From Alistipes sp. (GTDB lineage: Bacteria; Bacteroidota; Bacteroidia; Bacteroidales; Rikenellaceae), in NCBI GenBank assembly GCA_029060215.1, contig JAIDUK010000031.1:1-35811 (forward strand): DNA of 35,811 bases, written 5' to 3'. Positions within the stretch are counted from its first letter, which is position 1, and every line of letters starts with the position of its first letter. The translations under genes were made by a program, and so were the position numbers. A model generated the notes under the pieces. That model made no database searches, had not been told where the DNA came from, and was given only the letters and a program-made list of their open reading frames with translations. Shown here in pieces: positions 24,678-32,478 of this stretch.

Positions 24678-25484
24678 CTATCGGGGCAAAATTTCGATTT
24701 CGAAAATCCGGCTCCAATTCTTGCCTGTCACGAAGATGCGCCGGGTCTCGGCATCGTAGGCGATGCCGTTGAGCACGTCGGTCTCGGGACCGTGTTCGGA
24801 CGGGGGCAGGATGCCTGCGAGGTCGACGATCCCCTCGACGATGCCCGTGGCGGGGTCGATGATGACGATCTGCTCGGTGGTGTAGACGTTGGCCCAGATT
24901 TTACCGTCGATCCACTCCAGCTCGTTGAGGTAGTCGACGGGCTGCCCCTTGTAGGTGACGGTGGTGCGCTTCTCGCGCCGGAACGTGGCGGGGTCGACGG
25001 TGTAGATGCGGGCCGAACCGTCGGACATGTAGAGCTTGCGCCCGTCGGTGGTGAGCCCCCAACCCTCGCCGGGGTAGCGGAAATCGTGGAGCTTCGTCAT
25101 GGAAGCCGCGTCGTAGACGTGGCAGGTGTTGGCATGCCATGTCAGCTGGTAGAGCTTGCCGTCGAGCAAGGCGATGCCCTCGCCGAACTCCGAACGCGGC
25201 AGCTGCGCCACCGTCCGGCTGCGGCCGGCGGCGAGGTCGGTGGTGCGGACGACCGACTGCCCGTACTGCCCGGTGCCCTCCCAGAGAATGCCGTCGGCGA
25301 AGAGGAATCCCTGCGTATAGGCGTCGGTGGGGTGGGGGTAGGAAGCCTTGACCCTATAGGTGTATGTTGCGGGCTCGCTCTGCTGCGCGACCTCGGGTGC
25401 GGCCGAACCGCCGCTGCGGGCGGTGCGACCCCCGCAAGCGACCAGCGACAAGGCCAGCAGGACGAATGGAATTTTTGTGCTCAT
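24678..25484 (-). CDS. Glutaminyl-peptide cyclotransferase, lipoprotein
   Basis: The family turns N-terminal glutamine into pyroglutamate. The 268-residue precursor starts with a lipoprotein signal (IPFVLLALSLVAC, lipid-modified Cys17), so the enzyme is outside the cytoplasm. The body is a five-bladed beta propeller of the plant-type glutamine cyclotransferase family: HPTDAYTQGFLF, LWEGTGQYGQSVVR, FGEGIALLDGKLYQLTW, YPGEGWGLTTDGRKLYMSDG, YLNELEWIDGKIWANVYTT and VLNGIAYDAETRRIFVTGKN. It is the first gene of a run with metH and metF, 2 bp upstream of metH. No metabolic link to methionine is obvious. Confidence 0.9.
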   Translation of the reverse strand: MSTKIPFVLLALSLVACGGRTARSGGSAAPEVAQQSEPATYTYRVKASYPHPTDAYTQGFLFADGILWEGTGQYGQSVVRTTDLAAGRSRTVAQLPRSEFGEGIALLDGKLYQLTWHANTCHVYDAASMTKLHDFRYPGEGWGLTTDGRKLYMSDGSARIYTVDPATFRREKRTTVTYKGQPVDYLNELEWIDGKIWANVYTTEQIVIIDPATGIVEGIVDLAGILPPSEHGPETDVLNGIAYDAETRRIFVTGKNWSRIFEIEILPR

Positions 25485-25509
25485 GTCGAAAAAAGAAATG
25501 AATATCGTA

Positions 25510-25517
25510 CAAAGGTA
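25510..25517 (-). promoter_or_regulatory. -7 promoter box for the cyclotransferase-metH-metF unit
   Basis: TACCTTTG matches TAnnTTTG and lies 25 bp before the ATG at 25484. No convincing TTTG was found 20 bp upstream. Confidence 0.55.
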
Positions 25518-25679
25518 AGGATAATAAGGCGAAGATTTCGTTTTTGAGGGGAATATTCGCAAACTTCGGCCCGATACTCCCTGCAATGGCGGGGCGGAAC
25601 CGGACGGGGATAGGGGCTTTTCGCATATGGGCTTCGCCGAAGATACTTGCGCCTCGGGAAAATCAAACTGCCTATGGCA

Positions 25680-25737
25680 TTTGCTTTTCCACTCGGCTTT
25701 TCGTATCTTTGGCCCCGATTTGGCCCCGATTCGGGGC
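25680..25737 (+). promoter_or_regulatory. tig promoter with GC-rich hairpin at the transcript start
   Basis: TTTG (25680-25683), 20 bp, and TATCTTTG (25704-25711) match the Bacteroidetes consensus exactly. Directly after it, GGCCCCGATT is repeated in tandem (25711-25720, 25722-25731) and then TCGGGGC follows, so either copy could pair with GGGGC (25733-25737). The leader to the tig ATG is about 70 nt. The rest of the 25485-25784 gap holds the opposing promoter and no open frame I trust. Confidence 0.7.
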
Positions 25738-25784
25738 GACGAAGAAGAAACGACGAAGAAGAAATCGAATATAATAACCTGACT

Positions 25785-27110
25785 ATGAAGATTGTAAGAG
25801 AACAACGCGACGGCGGCAGCTCGCTGCTCCGCATCAAAGTCGGCGAATCCGACTATGCACAGGAGGTGGAGAAGGTGCTGCGCGACTACCGCCGCAAGGC
25901 CAACATCCCCGGCTTCCGCCCCGGCATGGTGCCGATGGGAATCGTCAAGAAGATGTACGGCAAGGGCGTGCTGGCCGAACAGTCGTACCGCACGGCGTCG
26001 AACGCCGCCTTCGACTATCTCCAGAAAGAGAAGATCGACTATCTGGGCGATGTGATCCCGTCGGACGAACAGGGCGACTTCGATTTCGAGAACGGCAAGG
26101 AATTCGAATTCGTATTCGAGTTCGGCGAAGCCCCTGCGATCGAACTCGAGCTGACGGAGAAGGACAAGGTGACCTACAACCGCATCAAGGTCGACAAGAA
26201 GATGCACGACGACTATCGCTCCAACTTCCTGCGCCGCTTCGGCCGCTTGGTCGACACGGAGAAAGTGACGGCCGACGAAGCGCTGAGCGTGACGCTCGAC
26301 AACGGCGAGATGAACGTGGCCGATGCCTACGTAGGACTGATCTCGATGTCGGAAGAAGAGCGCAAGCCCTTCATCGGCAAGAAAGTGGGCGACAAGATGG
26401 AAGTCAAGATCGACGAACTCTACAAGAATCCCTCGCAGCGTGCCGCCGTGCTGCAAGTCAAGCAGGACGAACTGGCGGGCATCAAACCCGAATTCTCGCT
26501 CGAAATCACCAAGATCCGCAAGTTCGCCGAACCGGAGCTGAACGAGGAATTCTTCAAGATGGCTTTCCCGGGCGGCAACGTAGCCGACGAGGCCGGGCTG
26601 GACAAGTTCGTAGACGAAGAGATCGGCAAGGAGCTTTCGCGCGAAAGCGACTACCTCTTCACGCTTCAGCTGCGCGACTACCTTATTAAGAAAGCCGGGC
26701 TGAAGATGCCCGAGGAGTTCCTCAAACGCTGGCTCTACACCATCAACGAGGGCAAGTTCACGATGGAAGAGATCGGCAAGGACTTCGACCAGTTCCTGAA
26801 GATGTTCACGTGGAACTACTTGCAGAAGCACTTCATCCAGACGGAGAATATCGCCGTCAGCAAGGAAGAAGCTCTGGCCGAAGCCAAGGCCCTTGCCGCC
26901 GCGCAGTTCGCCCAGTACGGCATGCCGTCGGCTCCCGACGACATGCTGGCCGGATATGCCGACAAGATTCTGGCCGACAAGCAGCAGGGACAGAAGATCT
27001 ACGAAAAACTCTTCGAGACGAAAGTGGTCGAAGTCGTCAAAGCCAAGATCAAGGTGACGGAAAAGGCCGTTTCGGCCGACGATTTCGCCCGCTTGGCCAA
27101 GGAGATTTAG
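25785..27110 (+). CDS. tig: Trigger factor
   Basis: Trigger factor is the ribosome-bound chaperone that meets new chains at the exit tunnel. The 441-residue protein has the ribosome-binding signature GFRPGMVPMGIVKKMYG (near 42-58), the Bacteroidetes-type middle domain that is a diverged FKBP fold (about 135-245, VTLDNGEMNVADAYVGLISM), and the C-terminal helical arms (from about 255, LNEEFFKMAFPGGNVADEAG). I chose ATG 25785 (MKIVREQRDGG) over an upstream frame opening at 25647 because the promoter lies between them. A perfect terminator separates it from clpP, but the classical tig-clpP-clpX order is kept. Confidence 0.95.
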   Translation: MKIVREQRDGGSSLLRIKVGESDYAQEVEKVLRDYRRKANIPGFRPGMVPMGIVKKMYGKGVLAEQSYRTASNAAFDYLQKEKIDYLGDVIPSDEQGDFDFENGKEFEFVFEFGEAPAIELELTEKDKVTYNRIKVDKKMHDDYRSNFLRRFGRLVDTEKVTADEALSVTLDNGEMNVADAYVGLISMSEEERKPFIGKKVGDKMEVKIDELYKNPSQRAAVLQVKQDELAGIKPEFSLEITKIRKFAEPELNEEFFKMAFPGGNVADEAGLDKFVDEEIGKELSRESDYLFTLQLRDYLIKKAGLKMPEEFLKRWLYTINEGKFTMEEIGKDFDQFLKMFTWNYLQKHFIQTENIAVSKEEALAEAKALAAAQFAQYGMPSAPDDMLAGYADKILADKQQGQKIYEKLFETKVVEVVKAKIKVTEKAVSADDFARLAKEI

Positions 27111-27136
27111 TTTTTCGCAGGAAAAAGCCTATCTTC

Positions 27137-27174
27137 GGACTTTGCAGGCGTGATGTTTGCAAAGTCCTTTTTTT
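27137..27174 (+). terminator. Rho-independent terminator between tig and clpP
   Basis: GGACTTTGCA pairs perfectly with TGCAAAGTCC across an 11-nt loop and is followed by seven T. It starts 27 bp after tig and ends 15 bp before the clpP ATG, so clpPX needs read-through or its own promoter; I saw no clear TAnnTTTG box between the hairpin and clpP. Confidence 0.9.
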
Positions 27175-27189
27175 GAGTGTGAACCCCAA

Positions 27190-27870
27190 ATGAACGATAT
27201 GTCCGAATTCGAAAAATATGCCCGCGGCAAATGCGGCATCAGCTCGCTGAAACTGCACGACTATCAGTCGGTGTGCGAAGCCTACGTGTCGCCCACGATC
27301 ATCGAGGAGCGGCAGCTCAACATCGCCACGATGGACGTCTTCTCGCGGTTGATGATGGACCGCATCATCTTCCTCGGCGCCCCCATCTACGACGATGCCG
27401 CCAACATCATTCAGGCCCAGCTGCTCTTTCTGGAGTCGGTGGACCCCGAGAAAGACATCCAGATCTACATCAATTCGCCCGGCGGGTCGGTCTCGGCCGG
27501 ACTGGGCATCTACGACACCATGCAGCTGGTGGCCTCCGACGTGGCGACCATCTGCACGGGGCTGGCCGCATCGATGGGCGCCGTGCTGCTCACGGCCGGG
27601 GCTCCGGGCAAACGCTCGGCGCTGCCCCATTCGCGGGTGATGATCCACCAGCCGCTGGGCGGGGCGCAGGGGCAGGCTTCCGACATCGAAATCACGGCGC
27701 GCGAAATCATGAAGACCAAACGCGAACTCTACGAGATTCTGGCGGCCCATTCGGGCGTCGCGGTCAAGAAGATCGAGAAGGACGCCGACCGCGACTACTG
27801 GCTTTCGGCCCGCGAAGCCCGCGACTACGGGCTCATCGACGAAGTGCTCTCCAAACGTGAAAAACAATGA
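27190..27870 (+). CDS. clpP: ATP-dependent Clp protease proteolytic subunit ClpP
   Basis: ClpP is the barrel-shaped serine protease that works with ClpX. The 226-residue protein has the catalytic triad Ser128 ([11 protein letters not shown]), His153 ([11 protein letters not shown]) and Asp202 (DRDYWLS), with the handle region [14 protein letters not shown] between. Start ATG 27190 ([10 protein letters not shown]) is preferred; ATG 27199 is possible. The product has a longer N-terminus than E. coli ClpP, as in other Bacteroidetes. Its stop overlaps the clpX start (ATGA). Confidence 0.97.
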   Translation: MNDMSEFEKYARGKCGISSLKLHDYQSVCEAYVSPTIIEERQLNIATMDVFSRLMMDRIIFLGAPIYDDAANIIQAQLLFLESVDPEKDIQIYINSPGGSVSAGLGIYDTMQLVASDVATICTGLAASMGAVLLTAGAPGKRSALPHSRVMIHQPLGGAQGQASDIEITAREIMKTKRELYEILAAHSGVAVKKIEKDADRDYWLSAREARDYGLIDEVLSKREKQ

Positions 27871-29150
27871 CGCAAAACCGACACAACGGCCGCCGGGGCG
27901 GCGACAACAACAACCCCAACGACTGCTGCTCGTTCTGCGGTGCGCGGCGCGACGACGTGGAGCTGATGTTCCAAGGTTCGGACGGCGCCAACATCTGCAA
28001 CAAGTGCATCGAGAACGGCTACAAGATTCTGGAAGACAACAACCTTTTTGCCGAACGGCACAAGGGTGCGGCGGCTCCTTTCCGCAAGGAAGACCTGCTC
28101 AAGCCCGTGCAGATCAAGGATTTCCTCGACCAGTACGTCATCGGACAGGACGCCGCCAAGCGCTATCTGTCGGTGGCGGTCTACAACCACTATAAGCGGC
28201 TTCTGTACCCTGCCAAGGAAAACGAGGTCGAAATCGACAAGTCGAACGTGGTGCTCGTAGGCCCCACGGGTACGGGCAAAACCCTGATGGCCCGTACGAT
28301 CGCCCGGCTGCTGAAAGTGCCTTTCACCATCGTCGACGCCACGGTGCTCACCGAGGCGGGCTACGTGGGCGAGGATGTGGAGAGCATCCTCTCGCGGCTG
28401 TTGCAGGTGGCCGACTACAATGTGGGGCTGGCCGAGCGGGGCATCGTCTTCATCGACGAAATCGACAAGATCGCCCGCAAGGGCGACAACCCCTCGATCA
28501 CGCGCGACGTCTCGGGCGAGGGGGTGCAGCAGGCGCTGCTCAAACTGCTGGAGGGGACCGTGGTCAACGTGCCGCCGCAGGGCGGGCGCAAGCACCCCGA
28601 CCAGAAATTCATACAGGTCGACACGCGCAACATCCTCTTCATCTGCGGCGGAGCTTTCGACGGCATCGAGCGCAAGATCGCCCAGCGGCTCAACACCCGG
28701 GCCGTGGGCTACGGCCGGGCCGAGGGGGCGCGCATCGACCGCTCGAACCTGATGCAGTACGTGACCCCGCAGGACCTCAAGTCGTTCGGGCTGATCCCCG
28801 AGCTGGTGGGGCGCCTGCCGGTGCTGACCTACATGCAGCCGCTCGGCCGCGACGCCCTGCGCCGGATCCTAACCGAACCCAAGAACGCCATTGTCAAGCA
28901 ATACGAACGGCTCTTCGAACTGGACGGCGTGAAACTCGCGTTCGACGACGAAGCGCTGGGCTACATAGTGGACAAGGCGGTCGAATTCAAACTCGGCGCC
29001 CGCGGCCTGCGTTCGATCTGCGAAGCGGTGATGATGGACGCCATGTTCGACCTGCCGTCGGGCGACGGCTCGCGATTCACCGTCACACGCCCCTATGCGA
29101 CGCAAAAAATCGAACAGGCGAATATTTGTTCGCTCAAACAGGTGGGATAA
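27867..29150 (+). CDS. clpX: ATP-dependent Clp protease ATP-binding subunit ClpX
   Basis: ClpX unfolds substrates and feeds them into ClpP. The 427-residue protein begins with a zinc-binding domain ([15 protein letters not shown] and ICNKCIENG, four Cys), then has the AAA+ core with Walker A GPTGTGKT, the pore segment ending [11 protein letters not shown], Walker [13 protein letters not shown] and sensor region [15 protein letters not shown], and [17 protein letters not shown] with the ClpP-contacting IGF-like loop region before it. The overlap with clpP suggests coupled translation. Confidence 0.97.
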   Translation: MTQNRHNGRRGGDNNNPNDCCSFCGARRDDVELMFQGSDGANICNKCIENGYKILEDNNLFAERHKGAAAPFRKEDLLKPVQIKDFLDQYVIGQDAAKRYLSVAVYNHYKRLLYPAKENEVEIDKSNVVLVGPTGTGKTLMARTIARLLKVPFTIVDATVLTEAGYVGEDVESILSRLLQVADYNVGLAERGIVFIDEIDKIARKGDNPSITRDVSGEGVQQALLKLLEGTVVNVPPQGGRKHPDQKFIQVDTRNILFICGGAFDGIERKIAQRLNTRAVGYGRAEGARIDRSNLMQYVTPQDLKSFGLIPELVGRLPVLTYMQPLGRDALRRILTEPKNAIVKQYERLFELDGVKLAFDDEALGYIVDKAVEFKLGARGLRSICEAVMMDAMFDLPSGDGSRFTVTRPYATQKIEQANICSLKQVG

Positions 29151-29163
29151 CCGCAGATTTTAT

Positions 29164-29345
29164 TACCTTTGTAGAAGATAAGCCCGCCCCGGCAGACCCG
29201 AAGCGATTCGGCGCTGCGCGCGGCCCGATTATCTTCGGTGCGAGAGAGACCGCTCCTCGGCAAGGCCCCGACGCTATGGGGCGGAGCAGCCGGTCGGCGC
29301 CCTCTTTCGTCTGACGGAGAAAATTCTAAACAGCAATATAAACCT
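29164..29345 (+). promoter_or_regulatory. tkt promoter box and long 5' leader
   Basis: TACCTTTG (29164-29171) is a -7 box 14 bp after the clpX stop. The resulting leader to the tkt ATG at 29346 is about 170 nt, far longer than others here. GAAGATAA (29175-29182) is complementary to TTATCTTC (29229-29236), and the region after it is rich in possible GC stems. No known riboswitch is recognised. No open frame here looks real. Confidence 0.5.
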
Positions 29346-31379
29346 ATGTCTACGAATTCCAAACTTACGCGTGTCGCCGACAACATCCGTATCCTGTCGG
29401 CCGCCATGGTCGAGAAAGCGAAGTCGGGCCATCCGGGAGGCGCCATGGGCGGTGCCGATTTCATCGCCGTGCTCTTTTCGGAGTTCCTGCGCTACGATCC
29501 CGACAACATGGCCTACCCCTACCGCGACCGCTTCTTCCTCGATCCGGGCCACATGTCGCCGATGCTCTATTCGACGCTGGCCCTTGCCGGCCATTATTCG
29601 GCCGAGGACTTGCAGTCGCTGCGGCAGTGGGGCAGCGCGACGCCCGGCCATCCCGAGGCGGACGTGATGCGCGGAGTGGAAAATACGTCCGGCCCGCTGG
29701 GGCAGGGGCATGCCATGGCGCTGGGCGCTGCGATCGCCGAACGCTTCATGGCGGCCCGTTTCGGCGAGTGGATGGCGCACCGGACCTATGCCTACATCTC
29801 CGACGGCGCCGTCGAGGAGGAGATTTCGCAGGGCGTGGGCCGCATCGCCGGTCATCTGGGCCTCGCGAACTTCATCATGTACTACGATTCCAACAACATC
29901 CAGCTCTCGACCAAGGTCGAGGAGGTCGACACCGAAAACGTCGCCCAGAAGTACGAGGCATGGGGTTGGAACGTGCTGTCGGTCGACGGGCACGATATCG
30001 ACAAACTGCGCGAGGCGCTCGTCGTGGCCCATTCGGAGACCGAGCGTCCGACGCTCATCATCGGCCGCACGACGATGGGCAAGGGTGCCGTAGCCGCCGA
30101 CGGTTCGAGCTACGAGGACAAGGTCTCGACCCACGGGCAGCCGCTGTCGGCCGCCGGGGCCGATCTGGCCGCTACGATCCGCAACCTCGGGGGCGATCCG
30201 GACGATCCGTTCGCTTTCTTCGAGGAGAGCCGCGAGGTGTTCGCCGCCCGCCGCGAGGCGCTCAAGGCATGGGCCGCCGAGCAGGCCAAGACCGAGAAGT
30301 CGTGGCGCCAGTCGCACAAGGAGCTGGCGCGCAAACTCGATACGTTCCTCAAGGGCGAATTGCCCGAAATCGATTACAAGGCGGTCGAGATGAAGGCCGA
30401 CGTGGCTACGCGCGCCGCTTCGGCTACGGTGCTGAGCCTCTATGCCGAGAAGATCGAGAACATGATCGTCGCTTCGGCCGACCTCTCCAATTCGGACAAG
30501 ACCGACGGTTATCTGAAGAAAACCAAGGCTTTTGCCAAAGGCGATTTCTCGGGCAAGTTCTTCCAAGCGGGCGTTTCGGAGCTGACCATGGCCTGCGTGA
30601 TGAACGGTATGGCGCTGCACGGCGGTGTGATTCCCGCTTGCGGCACTTTCTTCGTCTTCTCCGACTACATGAAGCCGGCCGTGCGCCTGTCGGCGTTGAT
30701 GCGCCTGCACGTCATCTATATCTGGACCCACGATTCGTTCCGCGTCGGCGAGGACGGTCCTACGCATCAGCCTGTGGAGCACGAGGCGCAGATCCGGCTC
30801 ATGGAGCACTTGAAGAACCACCACGGCGAGCGTTCGATGGTCGTGCTGCGTCCGGCCGACGGCGAGGAGACCCTGATGGCTTGGAAAACCGCCGTCGAGG
30901 AGCACCGCCCCGTGGCGTTGGTGCTTTCGCGCCAGAATATCAAGAACCTGCCGACGTTGGGCAGCAAGACCCGCCGCGAGGAAGCTGCACAGGTATCCAA
31001 GGGCGGTTACGTGGTGATGGATGCCGCCAAGCCCGCCGCTGTGTTGGTGGCTACGGGCTCGGAGGTCGCTACGCTGGTCGAGGGCGCCGAGCTGCTGGCC
31101 AAAGAGGGGATCGCCGTCCGCGTGGTCAACGTGCCTTCGGAGGGTCTTTTCCGCGACCAGCCCAAGTCCTATCAGGAGAGCGTCCTGCCCGCAGGCGTCG
31201 TGCGTTACGGGTTGACTTCTGGCCTGCCCGTCAATCTGTTGGGGTTGGTCGGCGATTCGGGGATGATCCACGGGCTCGATCACTTCGGCTTCTCGGCGCC
31301 TTACAAGGTGCTCGACGAGAAGTTCGGGTTCAACGGTGAAACCGTCGCCGCCGAAGTCAAAAAGTTGTTGAAGAAGTAG
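29346..31379 (+). CDS. tkt: Transketolase
   Basis: Transketolase moves two-carbon units between sugar phosphates in the non-oxidative pentose phosphate pathway. The 677-residue single chain has KSGHPGGAMGGADF near the N-terminus, GPLGQGHAMALGAAIAERFM, the thiamine diphosphate and Mg2+ region YISDGAVEEEISQGVGRIAG followed by NNIQLS, then a pyrimidine-binding domain with the conserved glutamate region GVSELTMACVMNGMALHGG and THDSFRVGEDGPTHQPVEHE, and a C-terminal domain with ATGSEVATLVEGA. SDG replaces the common GDG of the cofactor motif, which I believe is usual for Bacteroidetes. The start ATG 29346 (MSTNSKLTRVADNIR) fits the family. It is monocistronic with a strong terminator. Confidence 0.96.
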   Translation: MSTNSKLTRVADNIRILSAAMVEKAKSGHPGGAMGGADFIAVLFSEFLRYDPDNMAYPYRDRFFLDPGHMSPMLYSTLALAGHYSAEDLQSLRQWGSATPGHPEADVMRGVENTSGPLGQGHAMALGAAIAERFMAARFGEWMAHRTYAYISDGAVEEEISQGVGRIAGHLGLANFIMYYDSNNIQLSTKVEEVDTENVAQKYEAWGWNVLSVDGHDIDKLREALVVAHSETERPTLIIGRTTMGKGAVAADGSSYEDKVSTHGQPLSAAGADLAATIRNLGGDPDDPFAFFEESREVFAARREALKAWAAEQAKTEKSWRQSHKELARKLDTFLKGELPEIDYKAVEMKADVATRAASATVLSLYAEKIENMIVASADLSNSDKTDGYLKKTKAFAKGDFSGKFFQAGVSELTMACVMNGMALHGGVIPACGTFFVFSDYMKPAVRLSALMRLHVIYIWTHDSFRVGEDGPTHQPVEHEAQIRLMEHLKNHHGERSMVVLRPADGEETLMAWKTAVEEHRPVALVLSRQNIKNLPTLGSKTRREEAAQVSKGGYVVMDAAKPAAVLVATGSEVATLVEGAELLAKEGIAVRVVNVPSEGLFRDQPKSYQESVLPAGVVRYGLTSGLPVNLLGLVGDSGMIHGLDHFGFSAPYKVLDEKFGFNGETVAAEVKKLLKK

Positions 31380-31462
31380 TTTTCGGCGGCAACTTTCCCG
31401 AGTGCCGCCAAGATAGTAAACACAGCGGCAACGCTCTGAATCCTTTCACCGAGAATCATAGT

Positions 31463-31494
31463 AAATCCCGGGCCACAACGGCCCGGGATTTTTT
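31463..31494 (+). terminator. Rho-independent terminator after tkt
   Basis: AAATCCCGGGCC and GGCCCGGGATTT form a perfect 12-bp stem with a 5-nt loop, followed by a T-run to 31494. It lies 84 bp after the tkt stop. Confidence 0.93.
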
Positions 31495-31517
31495 GTTTGC
31501 GTCAGCCTTGTATAGGC

Positions 31518-31664
31518 TGTCATTCTGAACGTTAGCGAAGAATCTGTTTGCCGGAAAGAGATGTTTAACTTCTCTATGCTCGTTGTCCTCCTCCTTGCGA
31601 GACATAGTCCGCAAGCGGTCTCTGCTCTCGCTTCGTTCGTTGGTTTACTCCCTTCAACATGACA
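31518..31664. repeat. Dispersed GTCATTCTGA-type element with imperfect terminal inverted repeats
   Basis: The element opens TGTCATTCTGAACGTTAGCG and then AAGAATCT, the form of a short dispersed repeat (GTCATTCTGAgcgnagcGAAGAATCT) that I know from many bacterial genomes. The right end, read on the other strand, begins TGTCATGTTGAAGGG, so the two 12-bp ends match at 10 positions. The 147 bp contain no open frame of note. It may be a small non-autonomous mobile element or a REP-like hairpin. Confidence 0.5.
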
Positions 31665-31676
31665 TTGTCTCCCTCG

Positions 31677-31707
31677 ATTATTCCCTATTCATTATTAATT
31701 ATTCATT
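31677..31707. repeat. Second copy of the AT-rich 31-bp repeat
   Basis: The sequence matches 16417-16447 at 29 of 31 positions and lies just after the stop codon of ung (minus strand), in the same type of place: a gene 3' end. With the 147-bp element it fills most of the 345-bp tkt-ung gap. Confidence 0.65.
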
Positions 31708-31724
31708 GTTTTGACGACGGGTGC

Positions 31725-32387
31725 CTACCACACGATCGGCTCTTTGCCCACCGAGCGGAGATATTCGTTGGCGCGCGAGAAGTGGCGGCAGCCGAAGAAT
31801 CCGCGGTAGACCGAGAGCGGCGAGGGGTGCACGGCCTTGAGGATGCAGTTGCGGGCCGGGTCGGCGATGGCTCCCTTGCGCTGGGCGTAGCTGCCCCAAA
31901 GCATGTAGACGATGCCTTGCTTGCGTTCGTTGATGGCGCGGACCACCGCATCGGTGAAGGTCTCCCAGCCGTGGCCTGCGTGCGAAGCCGCTTCGTGGGC
32001 CCGCACGGTCAGTACGGCGTTGAGCAACAGCACGCCCTGCTCGGCCCAGCGGTCGAGGTTGCCCGTGGCGGGGATGGCCGTGCCCGTGTCGTCCGACACC
32101 TCCTTGAAGATGTTTTGCAGCGAGGGCGGAAAGGGCACCCCGTCGCCCACCGAGAAGCAGAGACCGTTGGCCTGTCCGGGACCGTGGTAGGGGTCCTGCC
32201 CGATGATGACCACTTTGAGCCGCTCGAACGGGCATTTGTCGAAAGCCCGGAAGATGTTGCTTCCGCGGGGATAGATGCGGCGCAGGGCGTATTCCTGCCG
32301 CACGAAATCGGTCAGTTCGCGGAAATAGGGTTTTTCGAATTCGGGTGCCAGCAGTTCTTTCCAGTCGGCGGCTATCTTCACGTCCAT
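31725..32387 (-). CDS. ung: Uracil-DNA glycosylase
   Basis: Ung removes uracil from DNA to start base-excision repair. The 220-residue protein carries the family-1 motifs: water-activating GQDPYHGPGQANGLCFSV (Asp65, His68), LLLNAVLTVRAHEAASHAGH in the uracil pocket region, VYMLWGSYAQRKGA, and the HPSPLSVYRGFFGC loop with the catalytic histidine. Length and order are normal. It starts at ATG 32387 and is transcribed away from the phosphatase gene. Confidence 0.97.
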   Translation of the reverse strand: MDVKIAADWKELLAPEFEKPYFRELTDFVRQEYALRRIYPRGSNIFRAFDKCPFERLKVVIIGQDPYHGPGQANGLCFSVGDGVPFPPSLQNIFKEVSDDTGTAIPATGNLDRWAEQGVLLLNAVLTVRAHEAASHAGHGWETFTDAVVRAINERKQGIVYMLWGSYAQRKGAIADPARNCILKAVHPSPLSVYRGFFGCRHFSRANEYLRSVGKEPIVW

Positions 32388-32405
32388 TGCAGGGTTATTT
32401 TTGCG

Positions 32406-32444
32406 TAAATGTAGCGAAAAGTTCGTAAAATCCTGCTAACTTTG
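32406..32444. promoter_or_regulatory. Divergent promoter region of ung and the phosphatase gene
   Basis: On the minus strand TACATTTA (32413-32406), one mismatch from TAnnTTTG, lies 18 bp before the ung ATG. On the plus strand TAACTTTG (32437-32444) is an exact match and lies 34 bp before the phosphatase ATG. I saw no pho-box-like repeats. Confidence 0.5.
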
Positions 32445-32478
32445 TTTACGAATGTTCGTCAACCTTAATATTACCTCT

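Noticed and set aside
20105..24759. Very long open frames opposite or out of frame with metH (up to about 1475 codons)
   Set aside because: They are rich in Arg, His, Ala and Gly, match no family and exactly shadow metH and metF. High GC at third positions removes stop codons from other frames.
25485..25784. Cobalamin riboswitch controlling metH
   Set aside because: The promoter box lies 25 bp before the first gene, leaving no room, and I saw no B12-box sequence.
29274..31283. A 669-codon minus-strand frame opposite tkt
   Set aside because: Antisense shadow of transketolase with shadow-like composition and no promoter.
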